32,300 nucleotides of DNA from Sterolibacterium sp. (GTDB lineage: Bacteria; Pseudomonadota; Gammaproteobacteria; Burkholderiales; Rhodocyclaceae), in the NCBI GenBank assembly GCA_018061005.1, contig JAGOVA010000029.1, positions 1 to 32,300 of the forward strand, in the 5' to 3' direction. Every line of letters begins with the position of its first letter. Positions within the stretch are counted from its first letter, which is position 1. A model generated the notes under the pieces. That model saw only the letters and a program-made list of their open reading frames with translations. It made no database searches and was not told the origin of the DNA. Position numbers and translations under genes: made by a program. Positions 8,953 through 17,891 of this stretch are shown one piece after another.

Positions 8953-9095
8953 CGGTGAATAAACGAGCCTAAACGAGCATCAGGGCAATCGTATCAAACG
9001 AAGGTCAGATCAATGGGGGGGGTCGCGGTAAGGATCCGCTGAAGCCGAAAGAATGCGGCGAGTACCCACTTGGAATTAAAAAACCCCTTAAAACC

Positions 9096-9416
9096 TCACA
9101 CCGCATTCAGGTCGTCGTAATAAACCAGCGCGGGCAAGTAGCGTTTCTGATGGACGATCCGCAAAATCACCGGGGCACCTTGCGACGCTTGCAAAACCTG
9201 ATAAAAGACCACATGCATTTCGCAATTCAGGGAACGCATTTCAGGTACAAACAAGCTGCGATCTCGCCCAACTGCAGGATGTGCCGCAATGTTTTCAAAA
9301 CACTGCACCAGTTTGCGGTAATAAATCAACCATTGCGCCTGCCCCCAGGTCTCGACGGTGTAACGACGAATAGCTTCCAGATCGGCCCGCGCCAGGCGGG
9401 AAAGCAGGATAGCCAC
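9096..9416 (-). CDS. parE: RelE/ParE-family toxin
   Basis: Toxins of this fold inhibit gyrase (ParE) or cleave ribosome-bound mRNA (RelE). The roughly 106-residue product begins AILLSRLARADLEAIRRYT, typical of the ParE N-terminal helix. It continues with FENIAAHPAVGRD and RSLNCEMHVVFYQV and ends with the RIVHQKRYLP strand. I choose GTG 9416, seven bases after the antitoxin stop, because family homology starts there. An in-frame extension to 9473 would overlap the antitoxin by about 50 bases. The antitoxin lies immediately upstream in the same operon. ParE rather than RelE activity is suggested mainly by the ParD-type partner. Confidence 0.85.
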   Translation of the reverse strand: MAILLSRLARADLEAIRRYTVETWGQAQWLIYYRKLVQCFENIAAHPAVGRDRSLFVPEMRSLNCEMHVVFYQVLQASQGAPVILRIVHQKRYLPALVYYDDLNAV

Positions 9417-9423
9417 GGCGGGC

Positions 9424-9666
9424 TTAATCGGTGAAAGCAGAGGGCTCGAATTCACGCGGATCGAAGAGCGCAAAGTCCCCTGCTTCAGCAGCGGTGCTCG
9501 CTTTTTCCAGTTCGGTCTTCAAAGCATAAAACTGTCGCGCCCCATCTTTCTCCATCAACAGCCGTATCCCCGCACGCACCACTTCACTGAGATTGGCATA
9601 GGCACCAGCGGCAATTTGTCCCTGCACATATGCTTGCATGGGGGCGGTCAGATGAATGTTCGGCAT
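9424..9666 (-). CDS. parD: ParD-family ribbon-helix-helix antitoxin
   Basis: This 80-residue protein neutralises the downstream toxin and should repress its own operon. The N-terminal half (residues 1-40) has the ribbon-helix-helix pattern of ParD, with NIHLTAPMQAYV forming the beta strand and SEVVRAGIRLLMEK the recognition helices. The acidic C-terminal tail (about residues 55-80) would wrap the toxin. The ATG at 9666 has a strong GGAGG ribosome-binding site about seven bases upstream. A 9-base palindrome sits just before the start. Confidence 0.88.
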   Translation of the reverse strand: MPNIHLTAPMQAYVQGQIAAGAYANLSEVVRAGIRLLMEKDGARQFYALKTELEKASTAAEAGDFALFDPREFEPSAFTD

Positions 9667-9675
9667 GGCAGCCTC

Positions 9676-9713
9676 CTGTCAGTTCTATGCTCGATTATGG
9701 CAGAAACTGACAG
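9676..9713. promoter_or_regulatory. Palindromic operator candidate upstream of parD
   Basis: CTGTCAGTT (9676-9684) and AACTGACAG (9705-9713) form perfect 9-base inverted arms around a 20-base centre. On the minus strand the centre contains a CATAAT -10-like element (9694-9699). The arms flank the probable promoter and end 10 bases before the parD start, where a ribbon-helix-helix repressor would bind. That binding is inferred. Confidence 0.55.
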
Positions 9714-9731
9714 TGGCAGTCTGCGTGCTGC

Positions 9732-9787
9732 TTCTTGCCCATTCTTGCCCAAATGCAAGGTATGCGATAAGTTCGCTCGTTCGCTCG
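9732..9787 (+). repeat. Two short tandem duplications upstream of corA
   Basis: TTCTTGCCCA occurs twice head to tail (9732-9751), and TTCGCTCG occurs twice (9772-9787). Both lie in the gap between the divergent parD and corA genes. No function is evident; replication slippage is the simplest origin. Confidence 0.6.
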
Positions 9788-9836
9788 CTCACCATCGGGC
9801 GTGGCGATCAAAATCTGTCGTGGAGATGTTCATTGC

Positions 9837-10808
9837 ATGCTGGTTAATTGTGTGGTCTATCAGGAAGGGGCGCGGCTGGCTGATATTCCGGCGGCGGATA
9901 TCAGCGATTATGTTGGGCGCACAGACTGTTTTGTCTGGGTGGCGTTGCGGGATGCGACACAGGAGGAGCTGACGCAGATGCAGGAGGAATTCAATCTGCA
10001 TCCGCTGGCGGTTGAAGATGCCCAGCATGGTCATCAGCGGCCAAAAATCGAGGAATATGGCGACACGCTGTTTGCTGTGATGCATTTGCTGGAAATGGGT
10101 GAGGATTCGTGCCAGCTGCAACGTGGTGAGGTGGATGTGTTTGTGGGCGCGAATTTCGTGCTGTCAGTGCGTTCTTCCAGTCATCAGACTTTTCTGGGGG
10201 TGCGTCAGCGCTGTGAGCGTGAGCCGCATTTGCTTGGGCAGGGTGCGGGGTTTGTACTGTATGCACTGATGGATGCGGTGGTTGATCGTTATTTTCCGCT
10301 GGTGGATGCAATTGAAAGCCAGCTGGAGGCGATCGAGGAAAATATTTTCACGAAAAGTTCGGCACGTTCGAATATCGAGGGCTTGTATCAGCTCAAGCGT
10401 CAGCTGGGGGTGCTCAAGCATGCCGTGGCACCGCTCATGGAGGCGGTCAGCAGGCTCATCAGCGGGCGTGTTCCGGCGGTGTGCCTCCACAGTCAGGAGT
10501 ATTTCCGGGATGTGTTTGACCACCTCTCACGCCTGAACATTTCCATTGATACGCTACGCGACACCATCGGTACGGCGATACAGGTCAATCTGGGGATGAT
10601 TGCCATCGAGGAGAGCGAGGTGAACAAGCGGCTGGCCGCGTGGGCGGGTATTTTTGCCGTGGCCACTGCGTTTGCGGGAATCTGGGGCATGAATTTCAAG
10701 GCCATGCCGGAGTTGCAGTGGGAATTTGGTTATCCGATGGCACTGAGTATGATCGTCATCTGTTGCGGGTTTCTGTATATCCGCTTTCGCCGCGCCGGTT
10801 GGCTGTAG
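9837..10808 (+). CDS. corA: CorA-family magnesium/divalent cation transporter
   Basis: CorA forms a pentameric inner-membrane channel for Mg2+ (also Co2+/Ni2+). The roughly 323-residue product has a long cytoplasmic N-terminal domain with HPLAVEDAQHGHQRPKIEEY and a helical stalk. It ends with two C-terminal membrane segments, and the signature GMNF lies at about residues 284-287, between them. The usual acidic MPE loop follows (AMPEL). I start at ATG 9837, where LVNCVVY resembles the family N-terminus; GGAG lies about 11 bases upstream. It is a single gene convergent with norD. Confidence 0.93.
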   Translation: MLVNCVVYQEGARLADIPAADISDYVGRTDCFVWVALRDATQEELTQMQEEFNLHPLAVEDAQHGHQRPKIEEYGDTLFAVMHLLEMGEDSCQLQRGEVDVFVGANFVLSVRSSSHQTFLGVRQRCEREPHLLGQGAGFVLYALMDAVVDRYFPLVDAIESQLEAIEENIFTKSSARSNIEGLYQLKRQLGVLKHAVAPLMEAVSRLISGRVPAVCLHSQEYFRDVFDHLSRLNISIDTLRDTIGTAIQVNLGMIAIEESEVNKRLAAWAGIFAVATAFAGIWGMNFKAMPELQWEFGYPMALSMIVICCGFLYIRFRRAGWL

Positions 10809-10817
10809 CCTGAAGTA

Positions 10818-12674
10818 TCAGGTCGGTCGGGTGAGCTGCGAGTAGAGCAGGGGCAGGCGGCGGGCGAGTTCTTCGGGGTGGCGCAGGACGAGAAAACCGC
10901 CCGGGCCGAACAGGTGGGGCAGGTAATCGGCTCCTTCGCGGTCGATGGTCAGGCAGAACGGGCGGATGCCGGCGCGTCGCGCTTCGATCAGGCTCATGCG
11001 CGTGTCTTCGATGGCGTAACGGCCTTCGTAGGCATCGATGTCGGTGGGTTTGCCGTCGGAGAGGATCAGTAGCAGGCGTTGCGTTTGTGCTTGTTCAGCG
11101 AGCAAGGTGGTGGCGCGCCGGATGGCTGCGCCCATGCGGGTGTAATAGCCGGGGCGGATGGCAGCGATGCGGCCACGATAATCGGCGTTGTAACTGGCCG
11201 CGAAGGGTTTGAATTCGTGAAAGCGGATGTTGCCGCGCTTGAGCGACGAGAAACCATACATGGCAAAGGCATCGTCGCAGGCGCAGAGCGCTTCAGCAAA
11301 CAGCATCATGCCGTCACGGATGGCATCGATGACGCGCAGGTTGTCGACAATGCCGGCATCCGTCGAGAGTGACAGGTCGGCCAGTAGCAGGCAGGCGAGG
11401 TCGCGTTCTTGCTGGGTTCGGGAGAGATAGGCGGGCATGCCGCCGGCGTGTCCGGCGCGACGGTCGGCAAAGGCGCGCACGCAGGATTCGATATCCAGTT
11501 CTTCGCCATCGCTCTGGTTTTTCTGCCAGCGGCGTGCCGGGGCGAGTGCGGCGAATTGCGAGCGCAGGCGACGTGCGGCCGCTTGTAAATTTTCGGGCAG
11601 GGGCGTCGGGTACGCCTTGCGGGACTGCATGGTTTGCAGGCGGCACCAGTCGGCCTTCATCTGGCGTTTTTTCCAGTCCCATTCGGGCAGCGGGATGCCC
11701 GCACCCAGTGGGGTGTCGTCTTCGGCCGCAGAGGGCAGGTCGAGATCGAAGCGGATTTTGCTGGCCACGGCCTTGTCGTCACGCGCCAGGGTCAGCTTGT
11801 CCATGTTCTCCGCTTTGTCCGCGGCATCGGGGTCGGGGTCTTCGTCGGTGTCGCGGTTGACCTTGATGTATTCCGCCCAGGAAAGCAGGCTTTCGGCGCG
11901 GAACATCATGATGAAGGGGGATTCATTTTCCGGCATGTCGGCACGTTCGGCCTGATGGCGTTTTTTACTGCCCTTTTGCTCTTTGCCACCGCCTTCGGCA
12001 CTTTCGTGCTGTTTGCGGTTCGAGGCGGATTTCAGCAGCAGATCGGGCAGAGGACGTAGCCAGAGCGCCACGGGTTGCAGGTCGAGGGCTTTCTTGCGTG
12101 TCAGTGGCGGTAGTGTGGCCACACTACCGGGCGCTTGCAGGGCGCGGCGGATGGCCAGTTCGCGTGCTGCTTCATCAGCGGGCAGACGCGCGGGATCAAG
12201 ACGCTGCGCCAGGGTGGCCGCTACCAGACGTTCATAGCGTGGCTGTAGCCCCGGATAATCTGCCAGTACAGACAGCGTGGCGCGCTGGTTGGCAGTGAGC
12301 CAGTCATCGTCGGTGGCGGCTTGCATCTCATCTGAACGGGCGGCCAGTGCCGCGAGCCATAAGTAGAGATCGCGGTTGAGCTCTTTTTCGGGGAACAAGG
12401 CGATGCGCGGGGGGAGATGCAGGGTTTCGCTATCGCGTGCGGCCTGGGCGATGCGATCGCCGGTGTGGGCGAGGCGTTGCAGGAAGCGTCGTCGTCCCGT
12501 GTGTCCCAGATCCGCAGCGGCGGTGACGCGCAGGCCGGCATCGCCACCGAAGGCGCGGAACAGCAGGCCGACGCTGCGTTCGACGGTGTCGAGGGTGACG
12601 GCAGCCTGCGGATATTCACGTTGGGCAACGCGGGTGACAAGGCGATGCCAGAGGTCGCCGATGTATTCTTCCAT
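10818..12674 (-). CDS. norD: Nitric oxide reductase activation protein NorD
   Basis: NorD is a cytoplasmic von Willebrand factor A-domain protein that works with the AAA+ protein NorQ to assemble or metallate cytochrome c-dependent NO reductase. The 618-residue protein has a poorly conserved N-terminal region and a charged, probably flexible middle (about residues 215-300). The C-terminal VWA domain carries a MIDAS: D-x-S-x-S at 433-437, threonine near 512 and aspartate near 540 (LSDGKPTD). Length fits the family. It is the last gene of the nor cluster, 33 bases after a small membrane-protein gene. Pairing of MoxR-type ATPases with VWA proteins is well established. Confidence 0.93.
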   Translation of the reverse strand: MEEYIGDLWHRLVTRVAQREYPQAAVTLDTVERSVGLLFRAFGGDAGLRVTAAADLGHTGRRRFLQRLAHTGDRIAQAARDSETLHLPPRIALFPEKELNRDLYLWLAALAARSDEMQAATDDDWLTANQRATLSVLADYPGLQPRYERLVAATLAQRLDPARLPADEAARELAIRRALQAPGSVATLPPLTRKKALDLQPVALWLRPLPDLLLKSASNRKQHESAEGGGKEQKGSKKRHQAERADMPENESPFIMMFRAESLLSWAEYIKVNRDTDEDPDPDAADKAENMDKLTLARDDKAVASKIRFDLDLPSAAEDDTPLGAGIPLPEWDWKKRQMKADWCRLQTMQSRKAYPTPLPENLQAAARRLRSQFAALAPARRWQKNQSDGEELDIESCVRAFADRRAGHAGGMPAYLSRTQQERDLACLLLADLSLSTDAGIVDNLRVIDAIRDGMMLFAEALCACDDAFAMYGFSSLKRGNIRFHEFKPFAASYNADYRGRIAAIRPGYYTRMGAAIRRATTLLAEQAQTQRLLLILSDGKPTDIDAYEGRYAIEDTRMSLIEARRAGIRPFCLTIDREGADYLPHLFGPGGFLVLRHPEELARRLPLLYSQLTRPT

Positions 12675-12707
12675 GCGCGGGGTTCAGTGATTCAGAGATT
12701 CATTGGT

Positions 12708-13127
12708 TCAGCGGGCTGGGCGGCGGGGGCCGATGAGCGGATAGATGAATTCACGTCCGGCAATGGCGCGCGACAGGCCAAAAACGCCGAGCAGAACCAG
12801 TGTGGAGTGGATGCAGGTGAAGTAGAGGATGACCACCACCCAGGTCCATTGCGAATGCAGACCGCCCAGCACCATGAAGAGGGCACTGAAGATCAGCAGC
12901 AGTGCGCCGCCCCACAGGCTGACGAAAAAGGTCTGGTCGATGTGGTTATAGGCCAGTGAGCCGGTTTCTTTTCGGTAATACCAGCGCAGCCAGACGAGAA
13001 TCAGGAAGGAGATGCCGGGCAGGAGCAGCAGATTGGAAAGATAAAGTCCTTCGGCAGTGATGGCCAGCACCTGGTCGAGGTCGTTTTCATTATCGTCATC
13101 ATCCGGATCGTGCGCGGCATCGCTCAT
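12708..13127 (-). CDS. Small membrane protein in the nor cluster (DUF4870/Tic20-like)
   Basis: I do not recognise a named function. The 139 residues begin with a highly acidic cytoplasmic stretch containing a run of aspartates, then three or four hydrophobic segments (about residues 30-48, 70-90, 95-118). Between the first two is YRKETGSLAYNHIDQTFF, and the C-terminus has EFIYPLIG. This arrangement resembles small DUF4870-type membrane proteins, judged from memory only. It lies between norQ (gap 4 bases) and norD (gap 33 bases), so it is almost certainly co-transcribed and may help NorQD act on membrane-bound NorBC. That role is inference. Confidence 0.75.
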   Translation of the reverse strand: MSDAAHDPDDDDNENDLDQVLAITAEGLYLSNLLLLPGISFLILVWLRWYYRKETGSLAYNHIDQTFFVSLWGGALLLIFSALFMVLGGLHSQWTWVVVILYFTCIHSTLVLLGVFGLSRAIAGREFIYPLIGPRRPAR

Positions 13128-13131
13128 GGCA

Positions 13132-13935
13132 TCAACGTCCGAAGGTGGCGAGGACGACTTCCATGAGGGCTGTGGTGATTTCAGGGTCGTCCGACAGGCT
13201 TTCGATCAGCGCGCTGCGACAGGCAATCACGGGGTCCATGCCATTGTGGATGAGTACGGCGGCATAGACGAGCAGGCGCGTGCTGGGGACTTCTTCGAGG
13301 TCGACGTCCTTCAGGTGGCGCAGGCTGCGACCGATGGAAACCAGCCGCCGGGCGGTCATTTCATCGCAGCCGGTTTCACCGCGCAGGATGGCTTCTTCAC
13401 GGCTGGCTTCAGGGAAGTCGAAACTCAGGGCGACGAAACGCTGGCGTGTCGATGGCTTCATGCTTTTCATGAAGTTCTGGTAGCCAGGGTTGTAGGAAAC
13501 GATCAGCATGAAGCTGTCAGGTGCCTGCAGCACTTCGCCGGTACGGTCGATGGGCAGTGTGCGGCGGTGATCGGCGACCGGGTGGATGACGACGGTGGTG
13601 TCTTTGCGTGCCTCGACCACTTCGTCGAGATAACAGATGCCGCCTTCACGCACGGCGCGGGTCAGCGGGCCGTCGCTCCAGTAGGTGGCGCCGCCGTCCC
13701 CGATCAGGTGGCGACCGATCAGGTCGGCCGCCGTCAGGTCATCGTGACAGGCCACCGTGAACAGCGGCAGCCCCAGTTTGGCGGCCATGTGGGCGACGAA
13801 ACGCGTTTTGCCGACACCGGTTGGGCCTTTGATGAGCAGGGGCAGACGATTGCGCCAGGCTTGTTCGAACAGATCGATTTCGTAGCCTGCGGCTTCGTAG
13901 TAAGGAATGGCGTTTTCCGGATGGGGAGCGTTCAT
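13132..13935 (-). CDS. norQ: MoxR-type AAA+ ATPase NorQ
   Basis: NorQ is an AAA+ chaperone that acts with NorD to activate NO reductase, probably by enabling non-heme iron insertion. With the ATG at 13935 the protein has 267 residues, the usual size. Walker A GPTGVGKT is at residues 37-44 and Walker B CYLDE ends at about 105. The NPGYQ and STRQRF segments provide sensor and arginine-finger-type residues. Upstream in-frame ATGs (13953 and 13998) would add residues that overlap norF and look unrelated. It is followed after four bases by the small membrane-protein gene. Confidence 0.94.
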   Translation of the reverse strand: MNAPHPENAIPYYEAAGYEIDLFEQAWRNRLPLLIKGPTGVGKTRFVAHMAAKLGLPLFTVACHDDLTAADLIGRHLIGDGGATYWSDGPLTRAVREGGICYLDEVVEARKDTTVVIHPVADHRRTLPIDRTGEVLQAPDSFMLIVSYNPGYQNFMKSMKPSTRQRFVALSFDFPEASREEAILRGETGCDEMTARRLVSIGRSLRHLKDVDLEEVPSTRLLVYAAVLIHNGMDPVIACRSALIESLSDDPEITTALMEVVLATFGR

Positions 13936-13963
13936 CAGTTTTCCAGAAGGCATGATGGGGAGG

Positions 13964-14242
13964 TCAGGCAGGATGCGGCATCCCGAAATAATAGGCAAGC
14001 CCGATGGTCATGACGACAATCACCAGCCAGAGTAGGATGATGAGCCGCCAGTGCAGGGCCGCATGACGCAAGCCCATGAATTCATCGGCGACCCACCAGC
14101 CCTTGATACCGGCGATGCCCAGCAGCAGGCCGACGGCCAGCGGGCCGTGAGCGCCTTCTTCACCGAGCAGCCAGGTAACAAAGGTGGCGATCAGCAGGGC
14201 TGCAAAGGTGAGATCCAGGGTGCGTGTATTCATGTTGATCAT
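13964..14242 (-). CDS. norF: NorF, cytochrome c oxidase subunit IV-like protein
   Basis: This 92-residue membrane protein has three hydrophobic segments (about residues 10-26, 34-50 and 66-86), as in prokaryotic cytochrome c oxidase subunit IV proteins. Such proteins accompany NorE in nor operons and support maximal NO reductase activity. The ATG at 14242 lies six bases after the norE stop; a second ATG at 14233 is possible. The identification relies on size, topology, the KGWWVADEFMGLRHA segment typical of the family, and position beside norE. Confidence 0.8.
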   Translation of the reverse strand: MINMNTRTLDLTFAALLIATFVTWLLGEEGAHGPLAVGLLLGIAGIKGWWVADEFMGLRHAALHWRLIILLWLVIVVMTIGLAYYFGMPHPA

Positions 14243-14248
14243 GGTTAT

Positions 14249-14878
14249 TCACCGCATGACATAAACGAGAGGGAAAAGGATCAGCCAGACCAGATCCACC
14301 ATGTGCCAGTAGCTGGCACCCGTTTCCATGCCGTGATGGTCGGCCGAACTATAGCCCCCCTGGCGGGTTTTGTTCCAGACTGCGAAGAGGATGACCATGC
14401 CGAGGATGACGTGCATGAAATGGAAGAAGGTCAGCGCCAGATAGAAGAAATAGAAGGTGTTGGTGGTCAGGTCGATGCCGTGGCTGAATTTGTCGGCGTA
14501 TTCGAACATCTTGACGACGAGAAAGCCGCCGCCGCAGACGATGCCCGCGATCAGCAGGCGGGCGGCGTTTTGTGCCTGATCCACCTTGATGGCCGCTACG
14601 GCGCGTGCCACGCACCAGCTGGCTGTCAGCAGCAGGGCGGTGTTGATGGCTCCGGCATTGCGGTCAAGGGTGGGTTGCAGGCTGTCGAACAGCTCAACAT
14701 TTTTGGCGCGCACGATGGCGTACGCCGCGAAGAAGATGGCAAAAACCAGCAGCTCTGACCAGATGAAGATCCAGATGGCCAGATCGCCCGGCAAGCCCTT
14801 GCCTTGAGCGCGAGGTGGATGGGCGGCGGCTGCTGGTGCGGGAGATTCGCTGGACATGGATAAAGGCGGTGTGCTCAT
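14249..14878 (-). CDS. norE: NorE, heme-copper oxidase subunit III-like protein
   Basis: The 209 residues belong to the cytochrome c oxidase subunit III family. An alanine/proline-rich N-terminal tail is followed by five or so membrane helices with WIFIWSELLVFAIFF near residue 35 and TFFHFMHVILGMV near residue 150. The C-terminal ASYWHMVDLVWLILF segment also fits. NorE is not part of the catalytic NorBC core but supports its activity in vivo. A terminator-like hairpin separates it from norB upstream; norF follows after six bases. A TAGAAT -10-like element lies about 25 bases upstream of the start, but I see no matching -35. Confidence 0.9.
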   Translation of the reverse strand: MSTPPLSMSSESPAPAAAAHPPRAQGKGLPGDLAIWIFIWSELLVFAIFFAAYAIVRAKNVELFDSLQPTLDRNAGAINTALLLTASWCVARAVAAIKVDQAQNAARLLIAGIVCGGGFLVVKMFEYADKFSHGIDLTTNTFYFFYLALTFFHFMHVILGMVILFAVWNKTRQGGYSSADHHGMETGASYWHMVDLVWLILFPLVYVMR

Positions 14879-14904
14879 CGTGGTCTTTCGATTCTACTAA
14901 AACA

Positions 14905-14926
14905 GACCCCGGCCGGAGCCGGGGTC
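14905..14926 (-). terminator. Intrinsic terminator/attenuator between norB and norE
   Basis: GACCCCGGC (14905-14913) and GCCGGGGTC (14918-14926) are perfect 9-base arms around CGGA. On the minus strand TGTTTTAG follows. It lies 60 bases after the norB stop, so it probably limits read-through into norEFQD and lowers their expression relative to norCB. Confidence 0.75.
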
Positions 14927-14986
14927 TTGAGTGCAGGTTTGTCTTGAAGCAAACAAACCGGCGGGTGCTGCATGAGTCGTGCTTCG

Positions 14987-16375
<1,389 letters not shown>

Positions 16376-16804
16376 TTAACCTTCGATGTTTGGCGGCCAC
16401 TTGGCAGTGTTGATTTCCGACGTGTACTTGAAGAACTCGACGAGATCATCCAGTTGCTTGTCGGTGAAATTGAACTGCGGCATCTGGCGACGACCCGGCG
16501 TGCCGGTCGGTTGTGCCTTGATCCAGGCCTTGATGAAATCCGGGCCGCGACGCTTGTAGACATTGCCGAGTTCAGGTGCGAAATACGCACCTTCGCCGAG
16601 CAGCGAATGACAGCCGATGCAGTTATAGGTTTCCCAGATCTTCTTGCCCGCGATTGCAGATGGGGTCAGGTTGGCCCGGTTGTCTCGGGCAGGCAGTGCC
16701 CGCTCGGTCTGGAACGTGAGGGCCAGAAATATCAGGAAGAAGAACATCGTTCCTCCGTAAAAGATATTTCGGGCCATCGACGTCGTGAATGTGCCTCCGC
16801 TCAT
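16376..16804 (-). CDS. norC: Nitric oxide reductase subunit C (cytochrome c)
   Basis: NorC is the membrane-anchored monoheme cytochrome c that passes electrons to NorB. The 142-residue protein has one N-terminal membrane anchor (about residues 14-31). The heme motif CIGCH is at 62-66 and the probable axial methionine at about 108 (RQMPQF). The ATG at 16804 is preceded by a good GGGAG ribosome-binding site. It is the first gene of norCB, and a Dnr/FNR-type box and -10 element lie upstream. Confidence 0.97.
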   Translation of the reverse strand: MSGGTFTTSMARNIFYGGTMFFFLIFLALTFQTERALPARDNRANLTPSAIAGKKIWETYNCIGCHSLLGEGAYFAPELGNVYKRRGPDFIKAWIKAQPTGTPGRRQMPQFNFTDKQLDDLVEFFKYTSEINTAKWPPNIEG

Positions 16805-16853
16805 CTCGTCTCCCTTGGTTAAGATAAAAACTACACTAAAAAACTAAAAAAGT

Positions 16854-16896
16854 ATTTTACACGCATCTTGATGATGCCATTCTTGATTTCCGTCAA
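16854..16896 (-). promoter_or_regulatory. FNR/Dnr-type box and -10 element of norCB
   Basis: On the minus strand TTGAC-GGAA-ATCAA (16883-16896) matches the FNR/Dnr consensus TTGAT-N4-ATCAA with one mismatch. A TAAAAT -10 element lies at 16854-16859. The box centre is 33 bases from the -10 centre, placing the activator near -42 of the start site, the classic class II position. The leader before norC would be about 45 bases. Confidence 0.7.
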
Positions 16897-16902
16897 CTGG
16901 AG

Positions 16903-17670
16903 TCAACTATTGATGGTTCGTTGATGCGCCGGTTGCAGGCGATCATGCAGGGTGACGACTTCACCCACAATAATCAGTGCCGGGCTGCTGAGTGCGGCCG
17001 CCTTGACGGCTTGGGGCAGGCTGGCGAGTGTGCCGGTCAGTACCTGCTGGTCGGGCAGCGTGGCATGACGCACCACCGCAGCAGGAGTGTGGTCAGACAA
17101 ACCGTGGGCGATCATCTGGCGGCAGATTTCATCGAGCGCGGCCAGCCCCATGTAGACCACCACAGTTTGATGCGGACGTGCCAGGGTCGGCCAGTCGAGA
17201 TCCACAGTGTCATCCTGCAGATGGCCCGTGACAAAAATACAGGCTTGCGCGAAATCACGATGGGTCAGGGGGATGCCCGCATAAGCCGACATGCCCGAGG
17301 CCGCCGTGATGCCAGGAACCACCTCGCAGGGAATGCCGTGCGCCACCAGTTGTTCGATTTCCTCGCCGCCGCGCCCGAAGATGTAAGGGTCGCCCCCTTT
17401 GAGGCGCACTACATCCAGCCCCTCGGTGGCCAGATCGACAAGCAGGGTGTTGATGTCTTCCTGCGGCAGGGTGTGCCGACCGGCTTCCTTGCCGACATAA
17501 ACCTGGCGGACGTGTTTGCCGATGAGCTGGCGCACGCCTTCGCCGACCAGATGGTCATACACCACGACCGCGCAATCGCGCAGCAGCCGCGCGGCCCGCA
17601 AGGTGAGCAATTCAGGGTCGCCAGGGCCGGCTCCTACCAGATGCACTGTACCGATACGTTGTGTTTTCAT
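16903..17670 (-). CDS. cobA: Uroporphyrinogen-III C-methyltransferase (SUMT)
   Basis: SUMT makes precorrin-2 from uroporphyrinogen III using two S-adenosylmethionines, the entry to siroheme, cobalamin and heme d1. The 255-residue single-domain protein has VGAGPGDPELLT (residues 12-23), RLKGGDPYIFGRGGEE (about 85-100) and the VPGITAASG SAM-site segment. There is no CysG-type fused dehydrogenase domain. I start at ATG 17670, where homology begins; an upstream extension to 17769 is rich in polar residues and unlike the family. Its position between the nirS group and norCB suggests it acts as NirE for heme d1, but sequence alone cannot separate NirE from general CobA. Confidence 0.93.
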   Translation of the reverse strand: MKTQRIGTVHLVGAGPGDPELLTLRAARLLRDCAVVVYDHLVGEGVRQLIGKHVRQVYVGKEAGRHTLPQEDINTLLVDLATEGLDVVRLKGGDPYIFGRGGEEIEQLVAHGIPCEVVPGITAASGMSAYAGIPLTHRDFAQACIFVTGHLQDDTVDLDWPTLARPHQTVVVYMGLAALDEICRQMIAHGLSDHTPAAVVRHATLPDQQVLTGTLASLPQAVKAAALSSPALIIVGEVVTLHDRLQPAHQRTINS

Positions 17671-17805
17671 CGTCGGATTTTCGCATCCATTACCGGGTTG
17701 AAACGGATTGAAACGGGAAGTTTTTGAATTTCTCTGGCGCATTTCTTGACGCATTTCGACAGATCCCATGGCGCCTCCGGGCGGGCTTTTACGATGCTGG
17801 AAATG

Positions 17806-17834
17806 ATGAGCGCCGAGGGGGCGTCGGCGCTCAT
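17806..17834 (-). terminator. Hairpin after the EB_dh-like cytochrome gene
   Basis: ATGAGCGCCGA (17806-17816) and TCGGCGCTCAT (17824-17834) form a perfect 11-base stem with a 7-base loop. It lies 58 bases beyond the stop of the minus-strand cytochrome gene and before cobA. The T-run is weak, so it may attenuate rather than stop transcription. Confidence 0.55.
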
Positions 17835-17891
17835 GGGGTCATGAAAAGTACATTCGTTTATTCCGGCGTGCCGGATTAACAGGGACAGGGC

